Assembly (NCBI GenBank): GCA_030068145.1
Contig: JAPJBO010000318.1
Location: 165,318 to 229,317, forward strand
Length of the DNA: 64,000 nt
Origin: Diplonema papillatum
Taxonomy: Eukaryota; Euglenozoa; Diplonemea; Diplonemida; Diplonemidae
Reading direction: 5' to 3'
Part shown: piece by piece, positions 42,701-52,210 of the stretch
Position numbering within the stretch: the stretch's first letter is position 1
Layout: each line of letters starts with the position of its first letter
Position numbers and translations under genes: made by a program
Notes under the pieces: model-generated
The model's input: only the letters and a program-made list of their open reading frames with translations
Database searches by the model: none
Told to the model about the DNA's origin: nothing

Positions 42701-45192
42701 TGACTTGTCTTCTTTTTACGGTGGCAATCTGCGAAGTAAATTCCGCAGAGAACAGTGGGCATGGGGTTGCCGTGTGCAGCACCAATGGTTGAAGTACCAA
42801 AAGGAAAAAGAGTGCGAGGAAGTAATCCTGCGTGCTGAGGGCAGCAAGTCGCGTTACGTGGGGTGGTTTGGGGAGGCGGCATGCATGGCTTCTTTCGTGC
42901 ACACGTTACTTGCTTGTTTTGGCGAGTCAAGTTTGTAACAAAATTGTGACCGAACACCAAGATCTCACCAAGGTTGGATTATTTGGCGTTTTTAGAGTGC
43001 AAGTTCGCTTAGGGATCCGGGGGCCCTTCGTCGGGAGAATCCCCTCAAGGTATCGAACACGAGTACGCGTATCGTGATATCTGTGGTAGTAGCAGTATGT
43101 GTGCGTATTCTTGTTGCCTATTCCAGGTTTGAAGGTTCGGTGCTTTAGACCTCACCAAGGTTAGATTATTTGGCTTTTTCTTCTTTTCTTTGGAGTGAAA
43201 GATCGGGGGGCTTAAAAGTCTCCGGGTGCCCTTCGTCGGGAGGATCCCCTCAAGGTATCGAACACTAGTACGCGTATCGCTATATCTGTGGTAGTAGCAG
43301 TATGTGTGCGTATTCTTGTTGCCTATTCCAGGTTTGAAGGTTTGGTGCTTTAGACCTCACAAGATTAGATTATTTGGCTTTTTCTTCTTTTCTTTGGAGT
43401 GAAAGTTCGGGGCTTAAAAGTCTCCGGGTGCCCTTCGTCGGGAGGATCCCCTCAAGGTATCGAACACTAGTACGCGTATCGTGATATCTGTGGTAGTAGC
43501 AGTATGTGTGCGTATTCTTGTTGCCTATTCCAGGTTTGAAGGTTCAGTGCTTTAGATCTCACCAAGGTTAGATTAGTGGGCTTCTTCTTCTTTTCTTTGG
43601 AGTGAAAGTTCCGGGGGCTCACAAGTCACCGGGTGCCCTTCGTCGGGAGGATCCCCTCAAGGTATCGAACACTAGTCTATCTGTGGTAGTAACAGTACGT
43701 GTGTGTGTGTGTGTGGTCCTTATTAAGATGGATTGTGTCTGCGCTCTCTCTCCCTTAAGGTTGCCGCCCGAGGGAACCGGCTGTGAGCCGAAGCTCGGTG
43801 CCGGTCTCTCCGGACTGCACCAGGAGAGAACTTCGCGGCGGATCACAAAGCACCCGCCCTGCACGAGGAACGTGCCCAAGACCCGTGCACGGCTACCGTA
43901 GCACCCTCCATGTTTGCACCTTCCTCGGATGCTACGGCCGGGAAGGGGCTTCAAAATAGTTGGGAGAGACACGTTCCCGTTCCCCGCGTTCTGCGTGTGG
44001 GGTTGCCACCGGGCAACTGCCGGAGCAGCCGCAGATACGTCCTTCGCCCTTGGCTCACTTCGGGAGGTGTCGCTGTTCACCTACCAGTGTGTTCCTGGTT
44101 GTTGCCCTTAGTGGCAGTACGCGTGTGTATCTTTGTTGCCTATTCCAGGTTTGAAGGTTCGGTGCTATTAAGAGTCCGGGGACCATCATCGAAAGGGTTC
44201 CTTCACATTTTCGCATATTAGTACGCGTATCATATCTGCGGTGGTATCAGCACGGCACGGGTGCTTGTGTGTGTCTTTGTTCCCCGAACTTTTATTTCCA
44301 TTCTGTGGGCCCGCTAGCGACGGCCCTCGCTTCGTGGTGCCAGCACGAGGGGAGAACTTGGAGATACAGAGAACGGAGGGTGGGGTGATAATTTTGGGAA
44401 AATGAACTTTCAGGGCAAACTTTGGGTCATACCCAAAAGGGGGGGGGTTCGTAGGTCAAAAACGGGAACCGAAGGGCGAATTTGAAAGATTTCGTGGCAG
44501 GTCTTTCAAATGCGCACCTCGACATTGAATGAGTACACATGGAAGTGACCCAGAACGGGCCCCCGTACCTCTTGCAGATACTCGCGAACAACTTGTATGA
44601 ACTACGCCATATGGCGTAGGTCGTCGTAAGAAATGTGAAAACGGGGTTTTGCCTAGAGAGAAGAAAAAAAAACAGAGGGTTGGATGGAGAGGACGCAGGC
44701 GTGCGTCGGGACCCGTGAGGAAGCACCGGCCACCTTGCAAGATGAGAATACCTGCCCTGGAAAGAAGCACCCTTGTACTCGCGGGGGTAAGCACCCTTGC
44801 GGGGGGAAGCTTTTCCGCGTGCCTCCATGCCGAAGGACACTGGACACCTTTTAAGAAGGCCTCGAGAGTCGACTGAGCCGGGAGCTACCGGAGAAGGTGT
44901 GTATGTGCTTAGGTATTACAACCTGGTTCGATTGCGGGATAATAAAACCTCGGGGATAAAAGACTGCGTGTTTTTTTCCGTTCAAAAAGCGCGCGGGAAA
45001 AAATCATACCGAAAAGGAGGAGCTCTCGAAGGTCTTGTTCGTGTGCTGTGTCTGCATGAGAAGTCTAATGCGCTCAACTGTGTGTGGTGTGTGACTCTTG
45101 ACCCACGCAACCCATGCCCCACGGATCTCGCCGCCGAAGCAACGGAAGCTGGTATCCAGCAAGAAAGTGCACCCTCGCACGAGGGTATCCAT
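33778..45192 (-). CDS. ADP/ATP-carrier-like mitochondrial carrier (SLC25), four exons
   Basis: Exons (minus): 45192-45010, 42274-42113, 40978-40805, 34212-33778. Donors are GTATGA, GTTAGT and GTATGT, acceptors end in AG, and every junction is phase 0, giving about 317 residues, normal for the family. The start GCGGCCATGG has a good Kozak context. Carrier features: ERIRLLMQTQ (first repeat, Pro of PxExxR replaced by Thr), SPWRGCTPTIIRWFPSQ as in ADP/ATP carriers, YPLDVVRQQL (second repeat), FYRGFVMDAPGLMLFRGVQ, and YPWDTVRRNL (third repeat). The ADP/ATP carrier signature RRRMMM is RRNLIS here, so the substrate may differ. Expected to be a six-helix inner-membrane exchanger. Introns are packed with repeats. 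Exons were joined by eye; expression is unproven. Confidence 0.8.
34215..34377. repeat. (TTGTG)n microsatellite, left part
   Basis: About 30 units of the pentamer, with a short interruption near 34245-34270. Forms the 3' end of carrier intron 3 on the minus strand. Confidence 0.95.
35235..35305. repeat. Small palindromic sequence with GGACCGGACAAAA
   Basis: CGGACAAAA ... TTTTGTCCG inverted repeats enclose an AGTTGGACCG copy. Related to 36185-36245. Confidence 0.55.
35415..35786 (+). CDS. HTH-like N-terminal transposase fragment
   Basis: 123 residues. A lysine-rich start leads into a helix-turn-helix-like stretch (EKIVNYVRAYGLNGAIRQWQ), then GRPALLSEKQLFRLLTVARV, resembling the HTH plus GRP linker of pogo/Tc1-type transposases. 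It ends at a stop before any DDE domain. An overlapping frame (35360-35809) is a shadow. Likely DNA-binding part of the transposon's own protein, truncated or spliced; low certainty on family. Confidence 0.45.
   Translation: MAGNGAVTKKQALAIQAEVRDKNKAIRHGKKGVEWCETDKEKIVNYVRAYGLNGAIRQWQRTGTRDRCPKEARSGFMTILSNSMTGRQWREKRGRPALLSEKQLFRLLTVARVTGAVTTSNSA
36185..36245. repeat. Palindrome AGTTGGACCG ... CGGTCCAACT
   Basis: About 60 bp with 10-12-bp inverted ends separated by an ordinary spacer; may be the end of a nested mini-element. Confidence 0.6.
36712..37568 (-). pseudogene. Minus-strand ORF pair inside the transposon
   Basis: Two overlapping frames, 37568-37050 and 37170-36712, both with coding-like composition: MSVGCMDLADLFSKLELLGM and ELSSGTVFGYNGDEW in the first, SDFASKLKQLSGYVHDNAAF and SALPALQKFF-like residues in the second. 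Together they may be one frameshifted protein of about 280 residues. No DDE motif recognised. Its convergent orientation to the HTH ORF suggests a two-gene transposon. Confidence 0.35.
37936..38118. repeat. (TTGTG)n microsatellite, right part
   Basis: About 36 units, same strand as the left tract at 34215-34377. The two tracts appear to be one microsatellite split by the transposon. Confidence 0.95.
38345..39040 (+). repeat. Head-to-tail S1-S2-S1 cluster
   Basis: S1 (38345-38590), S2 (38591-38797), S1 (38798-39040), all in the same direction, each joined to the next through a short A-rich tail. The third passes into repeat K at 39046. Confidence 0.7.
39037..39175 (+). repeat. Repeat K, 3' part
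   Basis: The 3' half with its (CTTTTT)n tail. The missing 5' half lies inverted at 39345-39480. Confidence 0.65.
39345..39480 (-). repeat. Repeat K, inverted 5' part
   Basis: Reverse complement of the 5' half of repeat K (22680-22815). Together with 39037-39175 it looks like one copy split by an inversion, or two insertions (5' inversion is known for LINE-type retroposition). Confidence 0.6.
39519..39896. mobile_element. 378-bp CAGGGG-ended MITE
   Basis: Ends CAGGGGATTTAG and CTAAAGTCCCCTG; inner CCCGGTTT repeats as in the 23252-25348 element. Flanking 8-mers AATTATTT and ACTAATTT agree at six of eight sites, a possible decayed target duplication. Confidence 0.6.
39914..40125 (+). repeat. 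SINE-like repeat S2, full copy
   Basis: From AAAATACTCGAGGGACTGCC to GCAGGTGCTTAT; its tail adjoins the (TAG)n start of repeat T. Confidence 0.65.
40128..40577 (-). repeat. Repeat T with (TAC)n tail, copy 1
   Basis: 450 bp. On the minus strand it runs from GGGGCAGCAGTCAGTTG to a (TAC)n tail, so it resembles a retroposon with a microsatellite 3' end. Copies: 48584-48742, 48847-49289 and a fragment at 59090-59185. Confidence 0.7.
40805..40978 (-). other. Carrier gene exon 3
   Basis: 58 codons. Matrix loop (THFATPNTPLSYNKKTEYTK), third helix (VGSGAATGVINAIVWA) and second signature YPLDVVRQQLATKNA. Acceptor GAGAG then GGT, donor GTATGT. Confidence 0.8.
41145..41545 (+). repeat. Cluster of core repeats and GACCGACA hairpin block
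   Basis: Three core motifs (near 41175, 41380 and 41510) with the conserved hairpin block (41225-41345) between the first two. Lies in the carrier gene's second intron. Confidence 0.6.
42113..42274 (-). other. Carrier gene exon 2
   Basis: 54 codons. MKTEGMLSPWRG and IIRWFPSQYLVLFLKD match the loop and second helix of ADP/ATP carriers residue for residue at the conserved sites. Acceptor GACAG, donor GTTAGT. With this acceptor, the distance from exon 1's signature to the WRG motif is normal for the family. Confidence 0.8.
42384..42858. repeat. 475-bp repeat R with 17-bp target duplication
   Basis: Starts ATTGCAAGAACGTGCTTGG and ends GCAGCAAGTCGCGTTACG. The 17-mer TGGGGTGGTTTGGGGAG lies on both sides (42367-42383 and 42859-42875). 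A long duplication suggests target-primed retroposition. Other copies: 55879-56350, with fragments at 32267, 50925-51085 and 56388-56480. Lies in carrier intron 1. Confidence 0.75.
42964..43720. repeat. Tandem repeat of about 200 bp, four copies
   Basis: Copies start near 42964, 43151, 43356 and 43558 (CTCACCAAGGTTAGATT). Each holds a core motif (AAGTCTCCGGGTGCCCTTCG), so this is a tandem amplification of the dispersed family. Confidence 0.85.
44602..44619. repeat. 18-bp perfect palindrome
   Basis: CTACGCCATATGGCGTAG. Could be a dimer-protein binding site; chance is possible. Confidence 0.5.
44640..44990 (+). mobile_element. Internally deleted relative of YR element 1
   Basis: 44665-44860 matches the left flank of YR element 1 (2985-3178) and 44865-44990 matches its right flank (repeat L with AATAAAACCTCGG), joined directly with no coding DNA between. 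Lies in or just before carrier exon 1's downstream intron. Confidence 0.6.
45010..45192 (-). other. Carrier gene exon 1
   Basis: 61 codons from ATG. FGGEIRGAWVAW lines up with the first transmembrane segment and VERIRLLMQTQHTN with the signature after it. Donor GTATGA. Confidence 0.65.
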
Positions 45193-45489
45193 GGCCGCAC
45201 GGCCGTCGAAGGCAGAAAATGATAAACAGAGTTGCAGGGAGGGCGGGTGGGAAAATTTTCCCCCGCGATCCAAGTGCGCACCGAGGTGTCCTAAGGGTCG
45301 TTTGTTTTACCTAGTAGAATTCCCCTGATAAATCAATAGCATTGAGTGCAGTAAAGTGCAAGTGTCATCAAGGAGAAGAGCACTGTTGAGCAGGGTTGCC
45401 GTGTAGTCCATGTCGGTCTACGTGTCAAACCTGTAGCTTTCTTCTTTGTTCTTTTGAGGGGAGGGGTAACACTTTTCTAGACTGTTTCT

Positions 45490-46240
45490 TGTAGTAAACG
45501 GTCGGGTATTTGAAGTCTCCGTTTGACGTGTGAGGCGGGGAGGGGTGGTTTTGTCACATGTGGTTGCGCATCCGTGTAGCTTCGTTTTTAGCGTATGTGA
45601 CAGACACCCTATCGTAGGGAGGTCCACTGCGTTGTGCAAGTGGTCCTGGGCCCCCCACGTTTCTCTTTCAATGTGCAGTCGTTGTTCCGGAGATGTTCCC
45701 GGCAGTACAGATGTACTAAAGCCCCCCCCCTCCCGCCCTTGTACAATTTAGGCACACCCCCGGACGCAGCGCCGGTAAAGCGAAGACGGCTTCTGGTGTC
45801 CCTTCTTTGATGGTTTGAACATCTAGTGCGGAAATAAAACAAAACAGGAGTTACGCCAGGTAAAGCGAACGATTGGAGGCATTGGGGAAACCGCTTCCTC
45901 GACCTATTCTCAAACTTTAAACGGGCGTGAGCTCGAGGTTACTTCATTGGATCCTGGTTCTAAGTGGGCCGCTTCTGGTAAGCACCGTCGTCTCTAAGAA
46001 ATCCGCTTTGAATTTAGTCTTGGGCCCCCCACGCGCTTTCTAGCGTTTATTGTGGTTTAGAGGTTCGGTGTTTTAGGGTCTCCGGTTGACCATTGAGGCT
46101 GTGAGGCGGGTGGTATGTGGGTAGTCGGTATGCTTAAATACGGCTAGCCATGTTTGTAAGTGTTGCGACCGACACCAAGAAGAATTTTTGTTTGGATAAT
46201 AAAACCCACACACAAAAAGCTCGCTGGCTCGGTTTTTGCT
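45490..46240. other. Core-repeat pieces and a first relic of the 46.3-kb tandem unit
   Basis: Core motifs at about 45510 and 46075, a GCGACCGACACCAAG block at 46167, and at 45750-45790 a 40-bp match to the 46.3-kb tandem unit. No gene recognised. Confidence 0.45.
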
Positions 46241-46295
46241 TCTTCAGTTCCAGCTATCCTGAGGGAAACTTCGGAGTGAACTAGCTACTAGATGT

Positions 46296-47335
46296 CATCC
46301 AGTGGCTATGCAGATTAGCGCCGCAGATTCTTTGCATTCTAACCCAAAAATATTTAGGCACACCCCCGGACTCAGCGCCGGTAAAGCGAAGACGAGAGAC
46401 GACGACCCCTCAACGGAAGAAGAAGTGCCATGCGCCGCCCATAAAAGCGAAGGCAGCTGTAGTATGGCTAAAGGCAGAAGCATGCAAACCGGCAAGGAAG
46501 GGAAGAGTCGCAAAGCGAGCGCGCGAGGACGACGATTCGAATGAGTGCAAACGCCAGAAGCACGACACGGTACTATCGAAGGGGTAATCATCCAGTGGCT
46601 AATGCAGATTATCGCCAAAGATTCTTTGCATCCTAACCCAAAACTAAAGCGAAGACGAGAGACGACGACCCCCCAACGGAAGAAGAAGTGCTATGCGCCG
46701 CCCATAAAAGCGAAGGCAGAAGCATGCAAACCGGCAAGGAAGGGAAGAGTCGCAAAGAGACCGCGCGAGGACGACGATTCGAATGAGTGCAAACGCCAGA
46801 AGCACGACACGGTACTATCGAAGGGGTAGCCATCCAGTGGCTAATGCAGATTATCGCCAAAGATTCTTTGCATCCTAACCCAAAACTATTTAGGCACACC
46901 CCCAGACTCAGCGCCCGTAAAGCGAAGACGAGGGACGACGACCCCCCAACGGAAGAAGAAGTGCTATGCGCCGCCCATAAAAGCGAAGGCAGAAGCATGC
47001 AAACCGGCAAGGAAGGGAAGAGTCGCAAAGAGACCGCGCGAGGACGACGATTCGAATGAGTGCAAACGCCAGAAGCACGACACGGTACTATCGAAGGCAG
47101 TGGCTAATGCAGATTATCGCCAAAGATTCTTTGCATCCTAACCCAAAACTATTTAGGCACACCCCCAGACTCAGCGCCGGTAAAGCGAAGACGAGAGACG
47201 ACGACCCCCCAACGGAAGAAGAAGTGCTATGCGCCGCCCATAAAAGCGAAGGCAGAAGCATGCCAACCGGCAAGGAAGGGAAGAGTCGCAAAGAGACCGC
47301 GCGAGGACGACGATTCGAATGAGTGCAAACGCCAG
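46296..47335 (+). repeat. Tandem block encoding a basic peptide, four copies
   Basis: Copies begin near 46296, 46588, 46829 and 47097 (spacings 292, 241, 268). One frame of each reads a Lys/Arg-rich peptide: TPPDSAPVKRRRETTTPQRK, then an ARKGRVAKRPREDDDSNECK stretch, rich in nuclear-localisation-like runs. Each spacing leaves remainder 1 on division by 3, so the peptide changes frame from copy to copy. Possibly an amplified exon piece of a nuclear protein. Confidence 0.7.
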
Positions 47336-47361
47336 AAGCAGATACCGCCTGCTATATGGTG

Positions 47362-47525
47362 GCCAATCTTCACGTGGTCGGCGGTACTGCAGAGCCAGGG
47401 TCAAGTGGCTACCGATTTCCCAAACTAAAGCATCAAGGCGTGGCGCACCTTGGGGAGGGGTTGTGGCACTGTGCTGCCTCCGACTAGCTTTGCAAGCTGT
47501 GGTTGACCGTCACGTTCCTGGCAAT
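47362..47525 (+). repeat. Repeat K, internally deleted copy
   Basis: Has both ends of the family but lacks about 60 bp from the middle. Confidence 0.6.
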
Positions 47526-48220
47526 TCGACTCTTGATTATGTTCACCGGGTTGCGTGCTCGTCAGTCGTACTATTAAGAAATGAAAGCACACCGGGGCAC
47601 AAGGGACTTACCCAAAATTATTTCGTGTGGCTATAAGCAGTGCCGCTAGCAAAAAAGTGCGAGGAATTCCTCAAAAAAAAAAAAAGAGGCTCGAAAAAAG
47701 AGGGTGAGGAATTCCTCATGAGGAATTTCTCACCTTTTTCCCGTTGGTGGTATCGTGTAGCCAAAGCACTGCATCACGGTCTACTCTCTGCTGGGCATGG
47801 TGGGCTGGAGGGTAGAAGTTGGGGGCTGCCACAGGGGCTGGAGCCGAGAAAGAGAGTCGAGGCTCAGAAGCAGCCCCGGATTTCTTGACATATTCTCTCC
47901 GAGTCGACACAAGTGCCTTGTTCCATGTGATCTCTGGTCTGCATCTACTCGTGGTAATGATTTACCAGCACACAGTACAGTATCGAGTGGTGGTTGAATT
48001 TGAAATGGGCTGTTGCCTTCAGGAATGTGCAGTGCTTATTGTGACAAACAGACTGAGAAGTGCAAACTTTCTCCACCTGTAACGGACCGTTTCGCCGGGG
48101 GCAGACCCCCCGGACCACCCCTGGAGAACAGCTTCTCGGTCTCAGAAAGTTGGTCGAGAAACCGAGGCAGAAACGAAGCTAATAACCTGCACAGCACGGG
48201 GGAAAATTTTTTGGGGGGCA
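47526..48220. other. No gene recognised
   Basis: Contains short palindromes GAGGAATTCCTC (about 47660 and 47710) and unremarkable ORFs. Confidence 0.3.
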
Positions 48221-48583
<363 letters not shown>

Positions 48584-48742
48584 ATGTGTCGTCTGCCGAA
48601 GCAGCCGGAGACAGCAGGCGCAGGGGGCAGGTCTTGCTTTACAATTCTCTGCTTCATGGAGACCCGCCCCCGGCAATCCCGACTGTCCAATCACTGTCGA
48701 GAAAGGTTTGTGCCCTATAGTGATGAGGTGGTTGACCTGGAA
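48584..48742 (-). repeat. Repeat T, 3' fragment with expanded tail
   Basis: Only the tail-proximal 155 bp of the repeat, then an A-run (48756-48772). Confidence 0.7.
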
Positions 48743-48846
48743 TTTGGGGGGCACAAAAAAAAAAAAAAAACCCAAAAGCAGGTTTTGGAATTCCACCTAT
48801 AAAAAGTGAGGTTAGCGGGAGCACTGGCTATCAGGGAAAAAAGTAG

Positions 48847-49289
48847 TAGTAGTAGTAGTACGTGTCGTCTGCCGAAGCAGCCGGAGACAGCAGGCGCAGG
48901 GGGCAGGTCTTGCTTTACTGTTCTCTTCTTCATGGGGACCTGCCCGGCAATCCCGACTGTCCAATCTCTGTCGCAAAAGGTTTGTGCCCTATAGTGATGA
49001 GGTGGTTGACCAGGCCCCCACGAAGCCTTATACACAACACGGCTACAACACGAGGATGCAGCCCTGCTTAGGTGTGCACTCAGCCATCACAGGGCCTCAG
49101 ATCTCGCTACTTGACCTGACACAGCTGCCACCCAGAAGGCCGCAGCAGTAACCTTCGCAATGAAGGCACGCGCGGCTGAGTGTATGTAGGCGATCCATAC
49201 AACAGCTGCATCAGACGCAGCTTGATCCGAGAGCTCGCTAGGGGAGGTGACGCTGCTCACCTGTCAGTCTCACAACTGACTGCTGCCCC
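48847..49289 (-). repeat. Repeat T, full copy
   Basis: Very close to 40128-40577, with only about five TAG units as tail. Confidence 0.75.
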
Positions 49290-49299
49290 TGGCTATCAG

Positions 49300-50060
49300 G
49301 GAAAAAAAAAAAAGACGGTAGTAGTCAGTTCGTGGCTATTAAGGGAATAAGATTCTTTTTCCGTGGCTATAAGGGAATAGGGAATATTGAAAATACCGGG
49401 TGGCTATAAGATAATTTGCCCATTAAGAAATGAAAAGCACACCGGGGTAGGCGAGAAGCTTGAAGCCGAACGGGATGCTTTGGGTCGCAGCGAAGTTGGC
49501 CGCCGTTTTCCCGTACCCTTGCATCACGTGGTTCAGCGGCAGGATCGACGCGTCATTGCTGGCTTGGACGGCACTCATTGTCACTCTTTCTTTTCACGAG
49601 GGTGGGGCGGTGTGCGATCGGTGTTTGAAGAATTTTTTGCGTCTTTAGCGTGGGGGTTTTCCTCTCTTCTCTTTTGATTTCTTTTCTTTTATTTTTTGTG
49701 CGGAAGGGCCGCTGGCCGGAGGGGGGGATAGGGGGTGTGAAAGGGGCAAATATGAAAATTTCCCTGTGTGTTTAAGTTCAGGGCTTTGAGTGGGTAACGT
49801 CTGAAGCGAAGTATAGCCCACTTGTGTCACTTGCACCAGTCGGCTTTGGGTTTCCGACACGTCCTGTGACTCCTCTCCGAAGGGTGGGTGGGGCGGGATC
49901 CTTCGGGGGACGGATAGAGCGTGGGAGGCTGTCAGCTTCTCCATCCGGCACTCGGCTCAAGACTTCTGTTTTCATCTTGCGGATACGCCGCCCAATGCGC
50001 AGCCCCCGGCTGCGTCCATCCGACGCGCGAACCGACGCTAACGCGAAGAAACGAGCGAAG
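49300..50060. other. No gene recognised
   Basis: Contains ORFs of 60-100 codons without motifs. GTGGCTATAAG(G)GAATA pieces repeat three times at 49330-49410. Confidence 0.3.
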
Positions 50061-50074
50061 GGTCATCCAACCAC

Positions 50075-50260
50075 ACTGGATTTGACGGTATGGCACACTG
50101 GATTCCACACTGAATTAACTTACGACATGTAGCACACTTGATTTCAACACTGGATTTGACGGTGTGGCACCTGGATTCCACACTGGATTTGCCGATGTGG
50201 CGCGTTGGATTCCACACTGGATTAACTTCCGATGTGTACCACACTGGATTATTGCGATCC
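50075..50260. repeat. CACACTGGATT array, copy 1
   Basis: Short units around CACACTGGATTCCACACTGG and TTAACTTACGATATGTACC, ending CTTGCGATCCATCGTGGGAA-like. Same family as 53480-53835 and 53975-54260. Confidence 0.75.
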
Positions 50261-50924
50261 ATCGTGGGAACAACGATGGCTCCGGCCGGGAGGCCACAAT
50301 GACATCCACTCGTAGGCCGCCTCCGCGGCGGCGCAACAGACGCGTTCCATCTGCTGTGACGTAGACACGGAGTGTGCATAGTGCGTTGCTCAGGGTAGTC
50401 GAAGGCCTGACAATCACACTAATGCAACAAAATTTACATCTTGCGGTGTTAGCTGCACGGGGTTTTCGGCCCCGTGCAACAGCTGAATGTCTTTACACAG
50501 GCGGCACATCTCACCCGAGGATGTGGCAAGCTCTCTCTGTGCAGTGAGCTTGGCCTGACTCGCTGTTCCAAAACTCCTCGTGCTCACACCCGTCATGGTC
50601 GGCAGTCGCCACCTGCTGGCCACAGCTTCGAGTCCTGTTCCCGCATGAGGAAGTGGGGCGAATCCTTCGTCTGACGACTGCTACCCCCGTGTGCGCAAAA
50701 GCTCTGTTGTGGGCAATCCCTGCGCGGAATATAGCCATTTTTCCGTAGTATCCATCTTAATCAAGGAGGGTATCCATCTTAAACACGGGGGCACTGTAGA
50801 CTACCGTGTAGTCGCCTTACACGGGCGTACCTCACCCCCGTGTTTAAGATGGATTGGCATTCTCGCCCGTTATCCATCTTAATCAAGGGGGTTTGGCTAT
50901 CCATCTTTTGCACGGGGGGAATGC

Positions 50925-51085
50925 AAGAACGTGCTTGGAATGGGTATGTGCTCAACACCGCACTGGTCCCGTCTGCGCCGTGTTTCGGTCCTTTAAGCCA
51001 CGGACACATAAGACGGACCATCATCAGCGCGGAACCTGAGTGTCTGCAGACAGGACAGCGGTGTGAGTCTGGTTTGTCAGGCGGT
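50925..51085. repeat. Repeat R, 5' fragment
   Basis: First 160 bp of the 475-bp repeat, preceded by a G-run. Upstream, 50750-50920 has four copies of TATCCATCTTAAACACGGGG-like sequence in both orientations. Confidence 0.65.
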
Positions 51086-51287
51086 CTCATGCACGGGGGG
51101 GGTAGGTCGATGATTTTTTAGATCGTTTATTGCGGTATAGAGATCGGCTGGAAAGGAAAGGATCAAGTGGAAGAAGAAAATAGAGGGCACCCGAGATGGA
51201 AGCTCGAAAGCAAAAAAAAAAAAAAAAGGAAAGCATTCTTGAAGTTGAACACCCTTGAAGAAGAGGGAACACGAGAAGGGGGAAAAA

Positions 51288-51567
51288 ATACTCGACGTAG
51301 CTGCTTCGACTCCGAATGGAAGGGAGGAAATGTATGGAGGTAAGGGCAAATACAATACAAACACAATCTGATATGTTCTTCGCTTACACCACCGTGTGTT
51401 GTTTTCTCACTGTGGTGTTTGTGTGATTTGTCGTGTAGGGGTAGACCCGCATGACCTCACGTCCGTTCAACACGTGGTTCGGTAGTTACAGCACTTGGGA
51501 TCCCTTCTGTTCTTTGTCGGGCAGCATCGTCGAGCATTTCCTTTCAAGCTGGCGCTTATGTAAAAAA
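51288..51567 (+). repeat. SINE-like repeat S1, full copy
   Basis: From ATACTCGACGTAGCTGC to GCGCTTATGTAAAAAAA with a 7-A tail. Lacks a short middle part present in the 29.0-kb copy. Confidence 0.65.
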
Positions 51568-51760
51568 AGAACTCCCGGGCGAGTTGTTGCACTTGTTATT
51601 ATGGACGAAGGTAATCGGCTCAGCATCACTTTAATCGCCAGCATCATTTTTGACGCTGGGTCCAAGGGTAACCCACAAGATGTGTTAATACTAAAAACAT
51701 GGAATGAAACAATTCGTGTAACGTATACACACTGCACTCTAATTAGGGGATTTCTAATCA

Positions 51761-51923
51761 AAGGGGAGGGGGGGGGGGGTCGAATAATAACACCTGTGTT
51801 ATTATTCGACGAACTAAAAAAAAATTCCGGGTAGCCGAACAGTAGCAGAATCAAATAGTGGTGGTGTTTTTTAGACAACCAGACGTGTGCCAAATAACTG
51901 TTATTATTCGACCCCCCCTTTAG
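51761..51923. mobile_element. Small MITE with GGGGTCGAATAATAACA ends
   Basis: About 163 bp between GGGGGGTCGAATAATAACA and TGTTATTATTCGACCCCCC. Just inside the left end is a second palindrome, GTCGAATAATAACAC-CT-GTGTTATTATTCGAC. The DNA on each side (ACTAAAAACATGGAATGAAAC and CACTAAAACATGGAGTGAAAC) forms an imperfect direct repeat. Confidence 0.6.
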
Positions 51924-52210
51924 CACTAAAACATGGAGTGAAACAATTTGTAGCGTTATTGTGCAACGTACACACTGGACTTCTAATTCGTGGATCCCCC
52001 AAAATTATTATTTGCTCCACTAATTAGAAATCCGCTAATGATTACAACTCTGCAGTAATTTTTGATGAAGTTGAGCCCCCAAAAAAAAATTCCAATTTTT
52101 TTTTTTTGGGGGCCATCGGCCCCGCGGGAGCGTTTTAAAAAGACACAAGGTTTTGACCCTGCATGTTATTAGCAATTCTAAGTAATCCATCCACTAATTA
52201 GATGGCCACT
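51924..52210. repeat. AT-rich stretch with poly-A/poly-T foldback
   Basis: GCCCCCAAAAAAAAATT ... TTTTTTTTTTGGGGGC at 52074-52112 can fold back. No gene. Confidence 0.5.

Noticed and set aside
44920..44960. tRNA gene near CTGGTTCGATTGCGGG
   Set aside because: A partial B-box match inside repeat L; no cloverleaf can be drawn.
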